Part shown: in pieces, positions 38,334-50,194 of the stretch
How positions within the stretch are numbered: position 1 is the first letter of the stretch
Layout of the letters: every line of letters begins with the position of its first letter
Origin: Glossina fuscipes
Lineage: Eukaryota; Arthropoda; Insecta; Diptera; Glossinidae
DNA: 64,000 nt
NCBI RefSeq assembly: GCF_014805625.2
Contig: NW_023998630.1
Span: forward strand, 180,292-244,291
Reading direction: 5' to 3'
Made by a program: the position numbers and the translations under genes
The notes under the pieces: model-generated
What the model was told of the DNA's origin: nothing
Databases searched by the model: none
The model's input: only the letters and a program-made list of their open reading frames with translations

Positions 38334-38639
38334 TATTTTTATTCCGCAAGTAGTGACAAGGCCCAAACAATGCCCAAATCCAAATCCAAATTTCGATCAG
38401 CAGTGAGGTTTATTTACATTTTTTTCGGAACCACAATGTTGATGACATTTCTGATCATCGTAAGGAATAAAATTGATTTCCTCCATTTGTCTATTCGCTT
38501 AACTGGCTTAAATAAGTTACCCTCGTCAAATTTAGTTTGATAAGTGAACTATAAATCAGTTTTTAACGTACCCATAAATAGTATTAATATATTAATTAAT
38601 AATTAACTCGCTATTTTGCTGTTATCATGGGGAGTAAAC

Positions 38640-39380
38640 TTATTTTGTTCTTTTTCATATGATATGTAGCACTCAAAAGAAGCTTTAGAGACCCTATAAA
38701 GTACATACATTCTTCGTCAGCGTGAAATTTTGAAATGATTTAGCCATGTCCGGTCGTCTGTGTTTCTCCGTAGCGTTTGTTATTTGCATCGACTTCATAT
38801 TTGGCAGAAATATTAGAAGTTCTTGCATGCCTGTTGGTATTCAAAATGGGCTAAATCGATCGAACGGCACGCTCACTGTACCACAGAAACTGAGAACACC
38901 TCTGTTTTCCAAAAGGAATGAAAAATTTGTTTTTTTTTTTCATTACTCATAAACTACTCCAGATAAATCTATAATAATATGAGCGCATACTCTATAGGCG
39001 ATGCTATAATACTTGTAAAAAAATCGGCACAATTTATATCGCATACTTAATATTATAACGTATCAAAGTTTAATTTATTTTCCAATATCGCAGAAACAAG
39101 CTTCAAAAACCCCATAAACTGCATAAATGCTTGGGCAATTTCAATTTGAAATGCACCTGAACATCTTCGTCTGTTCATCTGCACAACTGTAACAGACAAT
39201 TACCAGTGTTGGCTTATTAACACTTGTCGGCATTCGGCAAAGTATTTAATACTTTTTTATCATATTTGATTCGGAAACATGACCAATAGAGCACAGTTTT
39301 ATGGAAATTATTATTTGTTGATCAATGATGTTCGCTCGATTTAAGTCGCAAAGTATGTATTAAGACCGCACTATATCGGT
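38640..39380 (+). repeat. Dispersed non-coding repeat with an internal duplication
   Basis: The block agctttagagaccctataaa gtacatacattctt (38680 region) recurs 430 bp on as agcttcaaaaaccccataaa ctgcataaatgctt (39108 region), and both are followed by a cttcgtc/gtctgt part. The first copy continues with tttagccatgtccggtcgtc (compare 9000-9240) and gggctaaatcgatcgaac (compare 12560). The end has gaccgcactatatcggtcag. The pieces resemble a repeat widespread in fly introns, known to me only by pattern. Confidence 0.5.
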
Positions 39381-42300
39381 CAGATTAGGTTGGTCAAAGT
39401 GATGGGAAAGCTTTTGGATATATAATATTCAATACAGAGTAAGATTGGCATAACGGCATTAGCTAGCCAACCAAATTCATCTTCAATAATAAATTTATGA
39501 CGTAAAGGTCTACCATTTCTAGCACATATATAAAATTGCTAATAAGTAACGAAATATTTTTAGGTGACCAGACGTCTTGTCGTATAAAGTGTTCCTTCTT
39601 CACATAACGGTACGGTATACCTGGCCTTATCTGGTAATAACTAGAGCTGCAACTGCTTAATGTCAAAAAGTTTCCTGCTTGCTCGGTCTACCGTCATTGG
39701 TTTCGTCTTAACATAAAAATTCAAAACATATATCGATTTATTTCTTACTCTATAATATTTATTCAAAGTAAGCCATACAATTCCAGTTCATAGCAGGTAG
39801 ATTTCTTTCTTACTTACTTTCTTTTGCTTTGTGTTTTACTGCCTATTACCAGCCATATCTGAATAATTAATAACTTTCGAAATTGTTGTTCTTTCTCATT
39901 AATTATTTAAAAAGTAGAAATTGTTCCGTGTTTTCCTTTTTTTTTTTAATCAAAGTAAAACTCCCCGACAAATGATGGAACAAATACAATTTCTTACTAA
40001 AAAAATGAGTAAAAAAATTTATGCTATCATCTTGCCGTTCATTTTGTTAGTCTTAATGCAGGCTACGGGTAAAGTAGTAAGCGATAAAATACCCTGCCAT
40101 ACTACCTTTCGAGTTTATTATTGAAAAAAAAAGTCTACCGCATTTTTTCAAGCGTTTTAGTATAACATGAAATATATAAACGCCATACCAATGCAGAAGT
40201 TTTATGTTAGTTTGTGTTTAACTTTTATGAAAAGTTCTTTTTTTCCTTGTCTGTAGGTGTTTGTCTCTACGTGAATGTACTAGAAAAGTGGTTTTTAGAA
40301 ATATGTTCCTGCAGGAGAACGCTTTTATTCGCGAAAAGATACCAAATGTACATCTGCTGTAGAAGATATATAATGTTTCAAACTGCATTGCCTCTTGAGA
40401 ATTCATTAATAACTTTACCTAAATTTCATTAACAACCATTTGGAAAAGGATTTATAAGAACAAAATAAAAAAAGAGTAAGCAATACACCTGAATAAGATA
40501 ATTTCAATATAAAGTTAATTAAATAATCTTTGAATCTAACATTACTTACGTGCATTAAATTACGTTGTGTTAATCCATAATCAAATGCTCTTCATGCTTT
40601 TATTAGTCCTTTTTCAATTTGAATGGAAATTTTTTAAAGTGATTTAATTAAATTAATTTTTTAACTTTTTTTTCGATCACGTAATGTATTTTCGCTAGAA
40701 GCTGCGAGAGTACTACAAATAAAGTGAAAGATACAAAAATGTACAGTTGCTTGTTAGTATTCAGATTTTCATTCAATATTTAGAATGTTAGGGAATAGAA
40801 ACTGAGGGCAAGAAAGACAGGCAACCAGATTGCTAAGCCCATTGTAGCATTCCGATGGGAAAATATTTGCCATAACTAATGATCAATACGAAATGAATAC
40901 AAAGTCTTCGAAGCACGTTAACATTCAAAACTCGACTGGTGTTTTCTGGATTCCTGGCGTAGCAACTTTGGTTTTTGCTAACTTTACACGCAGTAGTTGT
41001 CTTTGAATGCTCGTGGCAGTAAGCGTCTCAGTTTGATATTTTAATTTTTATTCATTTGCTGTTGGCCGTTCAGAAATCGACAAAAAAAGGAATACCACAT
41101 TTGAAGACAAAAAAATGCATTGCGGCAACTCCGTTTAGACTTATCTTTTAATATAATATTTAAATACTGTTATTTAGAGCGCCCAAAAATTCATACGGTA
41201 GTGTCTTCCATATTCCAAATATCTTTTTAGGAAACGATGCGCATAAAGCTTTACTCATTTGTCTACTTAAAACCCACATGGTCAATGTACCTTTGGGGTT
41301 TGCATATGTGTACTGTATACTATACGCATGTAAAATAGATTTTATAACTATATGTAAACTGTTGGCCTAGAGATGCTACTAACAAGTTCCTTTAACATCT
41401 ATGACTAATTTCCAAAAATGACTTTTTTTCCAATTGTTTTGGCTCTCGGTGCGTAAATACTTTTTATACTACACTATGCACATCAAATCTACCTAGTTTT
41501 TATTAAAAATTTGTTTTCCACTTTTTTTGTTGCCAAATGTGAAGGTATTAAAAAAGCAATTCAAGAGAAAACATAAACATAAAATTCCTTTACGATTATT
41601 TTGAGAGCTGCAAAGAACTGTGCAATCAAGCTTGTAATTATTCGTTGGGTTGGCGATGAAGTGTTTACTTAATGCAATATTCTGAAGACAAATTCCAGTA
41701 CACGTTGTCAGCATTTCCTTTTTCACTCCAATGTATACAAAACATTCGGATTGGATGAAAGATGATTTTTATGGTGACATTTGGGGGAATTTTGAACATA
41801 TATTCAGAGAAGAAATATATGCGGGGTTTGAGAAAAAAATGGCATAAGAAAAGAAGGAATTCTGGACCATAAGGTGGTCTTCGCTCTAACGCGTCATGTT
41901 CTTTCATGTTCATGTTCATGTTGGTTTACCATGACCAGCGTTTGACATCGAATATAATCTGAATGAACCTTTTTGATAAGGGGAATTAAGTGAAGAGACA
42001 GAAATAGAGCGCGGTCGAAGCTTGAGGAAATAGCGTTTACCGCACAACAGTCGCAATAGATTATGGTCTATTGCAAGCAATTGAACTCTGATATACCGCC
42101 TTGATAGGTGGTTGTTTATGATTTCGAAGTGAATGAATAAGAAAAAAATTTGCGTCTTTTCTTAGATTTCTTGTGGCTCAACATTTTTTAGAGTACGTGG
42201 AATAAATGGAATAATCATAGGTCCTACCTTTAAGAGATTCTAGCAACATATATATGTGCGTATTTATATTTTTAATTACAAAGTATTTTCCGGCATATTA

Positions 42301-44049
42301 AAGTTTTGCATTTCTTCTACAACAACAATAAATTGTTATACAATTTTTCTTAAAAAAAACTATTTGAAAACACATAAAAAGACTTCCAGTTGTCGTTTTG
42401 AAGCTCACATTTCCACTTAGATCTTCATTTATTGTTGTTCAGTATATGTGTGTGTATATGCGTGTGTATAAACTGTCGTATGCGTATATAAGTAAAAAGC
42501 AAAGCTTTTCCCCTTTAGAGAAGGTTACGCTTTTAATTAACAAAGACCTCAGTCATATTCATTTGTTCACATATTATTCATACGCAATGATGTTCATAAA
42601 AAAAGTAAATATATATTCTGTAGATAGAAGAATGCACAATATATGTTCAACACTAGCTGGTGATTATCCAAGGCATCTGCAATGTTTTCTTGGTTATTTG
42701 ATTTTTAACCATTTTTGAAACATTTTAAACTTCGCTTATTTATAAATTTTGGACTTTTGGAATGCTTTTTTCTTTTCTTTCTTTAATTAGAGAAAATGCC
42801 TGTTTTCTTAATTAAATACTTAATATCATGTTTAACAACTCAAAACAGTTCGTTGTTCAATTTATTTTTGTTTGTTTATTTATTATTATTATTATGGATT
42901 TTTTTTATTTTCATTTATGGTGCGTAATTTTTATTTATTTTCTTTTCTATTTCGCTCTAAACAATTCTGTTTTTTTTTTTTTAATTTTTCTTGTATTTGA
43001 ATTTAATTTAATTTTATAATACTTCTTATAATATTTTTGCCGTTATTTTCTTTAATTTTTTCTTCACTAACGTTTGCCTGTCTTTGCTGCAATTTATCAA
43101 CTAAAAGAAGTAAAAGTTTGGTTTTTCATGTCTAGTATGTCTTTTAAAGTTATGGTAAACTATAGTTAAAATCAGTTTGTAGTTTACCCCCTCTCTTGTT
43201 AAAATAAGTGGTGAAATTTCACTTCTACCAGATATTTCATACCACTGGCCATAATATAGTAAGCAGAGCGAAATAAGAGAAATCATAAAATAAGAGATGA
43301 GATGTGATTTTTTCATTTCTCTTTCTGCGTACAAGTCTCCCCAGTCAACAGGTGATTGACGTTGCCATGAAAGTTTTGTTTTTCTGTTAGTTCGGTAGTG
43401 GTGAGGTTTCATTACTACACTTACTCAGTACATTTTTAAAAACTTAAGTTCATTTGCTATCGTCACTAAAGCTATACGATATCGTTTAAAACTTAGATAA
43501 TATATCCGACTAGCTGAACATTTTGTTTGATTTATTTCGGATCTTCGAGCCAGAAACGGGAAGTTCATAAAATCGTGACGAACATCATTTTCGTTCTGAT
43601 CGCCGTATTTTGGTATATCTGCTCTATTGTGCAGTCACTGCGACTGATCTCTGCCTTCAGTTTACATGTTTAAAACATTCAAATATGCTTTGTATTAATT
43701 AGAGAAAAGTAACGTGAAGATAGAAATGCAAACAAAATATGCAACTCGGCACATTCATATAAATTTATCAGACATACTAAACTTGATCTTTGTTCTTTAC
43801 TAGTGTCAGTTAAGAGTTAGGACAAATTATACCATTCACGTCTTCATGTTTATATAAAAAAATTCTGCTCAATATACGGCCACAGATATATAGAGATTTT
43901 TGCTTCCTTTCGGTGAATAAAGCAAATCGTTTTGTCAAATGCGTGCGTCATATCTGTAAACAAAAATGTTAACGTTAACATAGAAGAGAGTGTTTGGTTT
44001 TTACACCACTACTCGCATGCGAACAATAATAAACAATAGTAAACAATCA
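39381..44049. other. AT-rich stretch without identifiable gene
   Basis: No defensible coding region. Frames at 41493-41919, 42398-42718 and 43101-43412 have no motif I recognise. A CATGTT hexamer array is at 41895-41921 and T-rich low complexity at 42850-43020. Confidence 0.45.
41895..41921. repeat. CATGTT hexamer repeat
   Basis: Four imperfect CATGTT units (catgttctttcatgttcatg and onward). Confidence 0.8.
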
Positions 44050-44102
44050 TATACGCTTACTCTCAGATGTTGGCAATTTTTATACGCTTACTCTCAGATG
44101 TT
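44050..44102. repeat. 31-bp tandem duplication, partly decayed
   Basis: The 22-base core from tatacgcttactctcagatg to tt is at 44050-44071 and repeats exactly from 44081. The spacer ggcaatttt follows only the first copy. Confidence 0.85.
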
Positions 44103-44123
44103 ACGAAATTCAGAGGCTTGAAT

Positions 44124-44400
44124 TAACTCTATAATGGCGCAGGCCTAGTGGGCAGCCAGCCATTTAAAACAATTGGCAACGCGCATATCACGGTACCCCA
44201 AGGGTGGTGCGGAAAACCGTGAAAACCAGGCTCTGCAAATTCTTGCACTTTGCGGTTATGTGAAAGAAGCCTTCGATCTGGCTGTTTGTTTGTTCGTCCA
44301 CGAAATGTCACATTATATACGCAGAATACACGACCGCTACAAGCAAATAGCCCCAGAAATCCAGTATGGTATTTGGCATCTATTTAACGTACAACTTTGA
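44124..44400 (+). pseudogene. Unidentified reading frame, 88 codons after an early stop
   Basis: An ATG at 44124 gives MAQA, then TAG, then WAASHLKQLATRISRYPKGG, AENRENQALQILALCGYVKE, AFDLAVCLFVHEMSHYIRR, IHDRYKQIAPEIQYGIWHLF, ending NVQL and TGA at 44398-44400. The base composition is clearly richer in G and C than the flanks, and the amino-acid mix is balanced and helix-prone, unlike the AT-driven chance frames elsewhere. There are no obvious splice sites. I recognise no family. Options are a decayed copy of a host gene, a transposon-encoded protein fragment, or a small real exon with the TAG outside it. Confidence 0.35.
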
Positions 44401-46424
44401 ATTCTGGTTGAGTCCAGACTTCTAGTTAGCATACTTGTCGCGAGCGGATGGAAATCTGTCTAGAGCAAACATAGGATTCGTATTCGTTTCACTTATGAAA
44501 ACAAGTCCGTGTTAGAAACAATTTGGCTACTATTCTTTCAACAAGAACACTGCGTCATCTCTGCAATGATTATAATCCTGTTCTTATTAAAATCAATCGT
44601 AACTTCAATTTAAAGTACAATTCTAATTCCACTCCCAAATGCAGAATTGCAATTGGAACACAACTTGGAATTTCCGCCCAACGGGGAAGAGAATTCTTTA
44701 CGGTAATTCAATCTCAACGATTTCATCTGCTATTTGAAGGTCAGTAGTTTGCATTTGAATCTTACTAGAATTTCGACTCGAAAATATTGCAAATGTGTGC
44801 ACAATGTGGTTCAAATATCTCTTACGCTTCTCCGTTCAAAGAATTACAATTTTCATTGTTTATTTAACGTACATAATTTTCCACGGTTACTGAGAACATG
44901 ATAAGAACGATTATACTGTGTAGAACATTTCGCCGCTAGTAAGAAGCCATTGCTTGCGGATTATTCTGCGAAACGACGCAAATGTAATGATGCGTGAAAT
45001 GGGTTAACTTAAACATCTTTACTTTTAAAATCAAATCTTTTTTTATATAACCACAATTCTCTCTTTTGTACAAAGAATTCACAGGTGACCCAGAATAACA
45101 GTAAATTCTCTTAAAGGCAGCCTGCACATCTACTGAGCCATCGGAGGCTAAATTTCCTACGTACATAAATCCTGCCTTTAAGAACTTGCAAGGTTTCTGT
45201 TAAACTTAAAGGCGATGTCTTAACTTTGCGGTCAGGAGAGCAGTTGCCACAAGTATTACATAGATGGATAAGCGCGCGTACTTAAATTCGTATCGAAAAC
45301 GATTTGACAAAAAAAATTTCACGTCATTCTTCGGTGATGAATATAAAAAAAAACAAAGCGTTTGTATAGCATTACCTATAAAATTTTTTCTTCCAGTCAC
45401 AGTTGTGGGAAAGAGTGAATTCAACAGACTGATGGGCTCGATATTCGCGATAATCCCTTCACTAGGAATTTTGAAGTGTCTTTGCTTGCAACCACCACAG
45501 GGCCCAATTTGTTTTTTCGTCCAATTTTCGTATAGAAAAATTGTTAATATTTTGAAATAACTTTCCCTTCAGTTTGGATTTGCAGCTCTTTGTATTATCA
45601 TAATCTGCAATATTACCTAGCGCTGTTATTAAATATTAATGTCTTCCTCTTCACCCTTGTCAACGTAAATTTAATGTTATCGAGAATATAGAATAATAAG
45701 GTTAACGTTAATTACAAAATTTTTTAGTCGTGTATCTATCGCTCAGAATTCTTGGTATAACAATCTTACCATTAATTTATTAGATCTGCTCTTCTAGTAT
45801 ATTACGTTACATTAAAAAGTCAAGCGTATGTACGTATCTCTCTTGTATGTGGTAACCAATAGTTTATGTATATAGTTGGAATATTTCAGCGTGCGCCCGA
45901 TACATTAAATGGCGTTTATTTCAACGGTTACTTTGGGCTTTGTAGCATCTCCAAAGAATTCACTAATTTTGATAAAACATATTGGCTTTACAAGAATATA
46001 TTTTTGATATTGAGAACGCACCCATATAAATACATAAATTAAATATGAATATTGTTTGAATATTGTTTTTTGTATTTATTATTATTTATCAGTACGCACA
46101 CATTATACAAACATTAACGTCCTTTGTTTTTCTTCTTTAGTATTATATATGTTCGTCTATATGTGCACATTCTTGCATTATATTTTTATACGTAAATGCA
46201 TCGGCTCTATATACAACCACTGCTATCGGGACAAGTAACAATATATGTATCTAGCGTCTGAATGTTTTACAGGACTTTATTGCTATGATTTTTTCCTTTT
46301 GTTTTTTGCTGTCTTATTAGATTAACAAATTGTGCGTAATTTTATTTACTTTTATGTGTGTGCATGTGCATGTCTTTAATTGGAATTAAAAATGATGTAC
46401 CGTGAGAAAAATGAACATCGCCGG
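44401..46424. other. AT-rich stretch without identifiable gene
   Basis: Frames at 44523-44747 and 45264-45560 (plus) show no known domain. Nothing else is seen. Confidence 0.45.
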
Positions 46425-48405
46425 TCTATTTTATTTATTTATTTATTTAACTATTATTTATTTATTTAACTAAAACAAAATGGCAGTCGAGTTCAATTGA
46501 CTCTTAAGTAAATCTTAAAATTATTTAATAATAAAACTTAGTATAAGTACAATAAAACAAATAAGGAGAAAAAGAAAAAAAAAAAAAAGCATGTACACAA
46601 TTAGCATAGAGCCACGCCCACAACCGATACAGGACCAAATTGCAAGTGAACCCCTAAGCCATCGCAAACATGCATAAGCTTGGCAACCGATAATTGTTAA
46701 CAACAAATTAATTTTCGACTCATAATGACAAAATCTAAGGTTAAATCAGTTTAAGAACGACATAGGTAAATCGCGCTTGTTGAGCAATATTGCTTTAATG
46801 GACTTTAAAGAGTCCGTTAATGAGAATAGATGATAGACATCATTTAGGTTCTTGCAAACAACTCTGAGCGGGTTAAACAGTTCAAAGTTATATTTGCATT
46901 GACTAAGCTTTATCAACATAAAGTACCTAGAGAAGCGGTTAGGGACATTAAAGCAAATCTCACGAAGTAATGCGGGCGAATCAATTGCACCATTTATTAA
47001 TTTGATTAGGAAAGAAACCCCAAGAACAAATCTACGTTTCTCGAGTGACGGTAAGGATAACAGAAGCAACCTATTTTCATAGGGTGGAAGAGGGGAAATC
47101 GGGTCCCAACCCAAATTCCTAAGTGCAAACAGCAAGAATTGCTTTTGTATAGATTCAATTGAACCAACGTAGCATCTATATGAAGGAGACCACACAACAG
47201 AGGCATACTCAAGAATAGGTCTAACCAAACACGTGTAAAGCCTTTTAGTAATATAAGGATCATCGAGCTCTTTGGACCACCTCTTTATAAAACCAAGAGC
47301 GGACCTAGCTTTGCTTAACGAGGACTCAATATGCAAATTGAAACGTAAGGATTTAACAAACTGAAGGTATCTGCAGTAGTATTGGTGGTTGAGGGAATTA
47401 AATTTATGCCTTGCAACAGAGTAAGCGAAATAGTCGAAAGAAGAACCACTTTTCGAAAATTTTTTGAACAACTTGGTTTTCCTATTCTTGTAGTATTTAA
47501 TTGTCTTATTAAACCACGGGGGATCCTTACTTCGAGGACGGGACTGCTTGATCGGAACGGATGCAGAAATAGCTTGATTTAATACATTGTAGAACGACGA
47601 CAGTAAGCTATCAATTCTTCCCTCAGAGAAATCGAGCACAAAATGAGAAAGATGTGATTTTAGTATGGAAACATTGATTTTATGGAAATCATAACGTTGA
47701 TATGAAAAATTTGAATTTGGAACGTTATAGAGGTTCAACGAACCAACATACTTGTAATGAAAGGAAACACCCAATGCTGGATGATATGGATCCTCAGGTA
47801 AACTAAACGGAAGACAACGATTAACGCAAACCTCAGGAAAATTTGCAAAGCAGAGATCAAGAAATCTCCCATTACAATTAGGGGTACCATTGTATTGAAC
47901 TAAATTATTATCAAATAATTCATTGAAGAACACAACGGCTTTATCAGACGTTGAGGAAGGAATCAAACAGCCAGAACTATCACTGTAAAACCAATTGACT
48001 TGAGGCAAGTTGAAGTCACCCAACGCAAGGACTATATCGGTAGATTTAGATTGCTTGGCCACTTCACAAATGAGGGCGGCCTGTTTCTTATATACAGAGA
48101 TATCCGAATTTGGGGGAATATCGGAGCAGGTCACATATAAGTGTTAGTTAGGAAATTTCACTCGAATGGCAATAAATTCAACATCGGGAGTAGTTGGAAA
48201 TTCAAACGAATAGGTGGGGAGTGCCGTAGAAATAGCAATTAAAACACCACCACCATTGCGATACAAACGATCGTTTCTGAAAACTTGAAACGAATTATGG
48301 AAAAGTTCCGACGAATGTAGAACTGGCTTCAGCCAGGTTTCAGTGAAGACCAGACAGGAAAACTCCGTACTCACTGAATTTAGGAAGGTAGAAGGTTTGG
48401 TCCGC
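46425..48405 (-). mobile_element. LINE copy 2 (same family as 17550-20075), reverse transcriptase deleted
   Basis: On the minus strand it runs from within the endonuclease domain (about 48405) to a 3' UTR of about 320 bp ending in a TAAA-unit tail (taaataaataaataataatag-like). The 3' UTR matches copy 1 (ttatcggttgccaagcttat, gcatgtttgcga, attgaactcgactg) and includes a segment missing in copy 1. Compared with copy 1, the whole RT core from after YYCRYLQFVKS to before FNLHIESS is absent. The 5' truncation lies near a TAG at about 48400. No target duplication is obvious. Confidence 0.9.
46746..48404 (-). pseudogene. Endonuclease plus C-terminal LINE ORF, in-frame RT deletion, one stop codon
   Basis: Reading from about 48404 on the minus strand: SVSTEFSCLVFTETWLKP (the endonuclease FTETWL motif), NDRLYRNGGGVLIAI, PDVEFIAIRVKFPN, a TAA stop at 48146-48144, then HLYVTCSD continuing in the same frame for 462 codons to the stop at 46746. 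Downstream are LALGDFNLPQVNW (catalytic GDFN), NGRFLDLCF and an endonuclease end, PPWFNK, YYCRYLQFVKS, then directly FNLHIESSLSKARSALGFIK, LYTCLVRPILEYASVVWSPS, SIQKQFLLFALRNLGWDP, LPSLEKRRFVLGVSFLI and NLNDVYHLFSLTDSLK. RT motifs (PDGIP, AFD, PQGS, YADD) are all missing, yet the frame is kept across the junction and for the full C-terminal domain. It is non-autonomous at best. Confidence 0.9.
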
Positions 48406-50140
48406 TAGATTAGCGAAATGGCAACTAAGAGTTTTTGAATTCGATTTTTGCTTACAGCTTTTATAGCTTTAGATTAACGGGATTAATTTCATATTTGAGA
48501 TAGAAGAAGTGTCCTTGCACAAACATTAATTAACCATTTCCAGTGGGATCATTTCAAAAATATTATGACAACTCGCAACACGCGTTACACTTCCGACCCT
48601 ACAAAAATGTGGTTAATTTTGAGTTGCTTTCAAGGAATTAATCAAATCACTATTAATATGGCAAATCATTATTAATATGGCATGAAATATGGCATGAAAT
48701 CAAAATGCAATTGCCATAATTCGCAAATCGAAAACAATTTGTTCGTCTTTATCAGAACTTAACGTATAATTGCAACTATCAGACAATTTTGAGCTAGAAC
48801 TCCATGAGTAAAAAAGTTTGGTGGCGTGTAATTAAGTAAATTCGTTTCAGATTTTTACTAAGAAGAATCGAAATTTTAAAGAGATGCGATGATGGTATTA
48901 AAGAATCAAAAGCAAGGAAGAATAAGAATAATAAAAGCGTTTAATTTGCTATCTTGCAATTTTATAACCTTTGATAGCAATATATTGAAATATAGGATAT
49001 CGCACGATTGTGTCTACACTTTTTATTACTTTATATAACAATCTTATATTAAGAGATGGCAACTTTTCGAAAAATTTATTAAATCACTAGTAAATTTTAA
49101 TCAACATCTAAAAGTTGAAAGTTATCCTCCGTTTAAAATAGTTGCCAATAAAAATCGAACAATTCAAAACACAATATTGAAATATTGATAGATAGATAAA
49201 GTAAATATTAAACGTTCATAATATTGAAACAGTTCTTTAGAATCTCCTTTCTGGAATAAAAATTTAAAAAAAAAAAGGGATATGGGGATAGACAGAATAG
49301 AATGTATTACTTAAAAACTAGAAATTTTATATAAACAATTTAATAAAAGTATACCTATCGATGTTTAAAATACGTGCTTCGTTTCTCTGAGAGGACACAG
49401 CTGCTATTTTGCTAACGGTAAGCCAGTTAAATTTGTTCTTGTTGCTGCCGTTATCTTATCTGAAGAGATTAAATTAAATGGAAATAGCAATTTACAGGTA
49501 ATATTAAAATGCTTAAATGACTTTATATGTATATATATTGTCAAGTATTGATTTTATCTTCTAGCCAAAGAGAAATATAAAGAATTTTTGGACAATATTT
49601 TGTTGAGTAAGATAAATAAAACAAATAACGTAACACCTTAATATTAAATTTACGGCGAATGGCATTATTGCATTTGTAATTTTTTACATAAAACTTTTTG
49701 GGAATTTATCATTTTCCTCAATAATAATGTTTACACAAGTTGCAGTCTATATTTGAGAATGCCATTTCTTTCTAATATATTAGGTTTAATTTATTTAGGT
49801 AATGTGTTTCATTATTGATAGAAATTTTTAAGATCTACTTTTTATATTTTCTTCTTGCTTTTATTTTCAATCAATTCATAAATACATGCTATAGAATTAT
49901 ACTTGCCGTCGAATACCTGCCTATGACATTGAATTAAGAAAACGATGTCATAATTGAAGAAATAAAGATGGGAAGAAGAAAAGAGAAAAAATTTTAAACG
50001 AAAAATGAATTTGCTATTGCCCTCTATTATTTTTCTCTGCCCTGTGTCACGACTAGTCATCTTATTTTAATTCACTTTTCTTAAAATTTCGTCGCCTGAA
50101 ATAATATATACTATTTTAAACTTTAAAAATTATAAATAAC

Positions 50141-50141
<1 letters not shown>

Positions 50142-50182
<41 letters not shown>

Positions 50183-50194
50183 GTCTCTCTCTCT
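50142..50194. repeat. (CT)n microsatellite, 53 bp
   Basis: A CT dinucleotide run with two single-base interruptions (tatctc, tgtctc). On the minus strand it is a GA run, the class bound by GAGA-type factors in flies; that function is not shown here. Confidence 0.95.

Noticed and set aside
39380..39410. ttaggttggtcaaagtgatg, like some mariner terminal repeats.
   Set aside because: No matching inverted copy was found within a plausible distance, and no transposase lies beside it.
41493..41919. Possible mariner C-terminal fragment on the minus strand (RPPYGPEFLLFLCHF, faintly like PPYSPDLAPCDFFLF).
   Set aside because: The similarity covers one short string only. The following residues and other frames do not match the family.
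43101..43412. 103-codon minus-strand frame with one hydrophobic segment.
   Set aside because: No family recognised; no splice or start context to support it as an exon.
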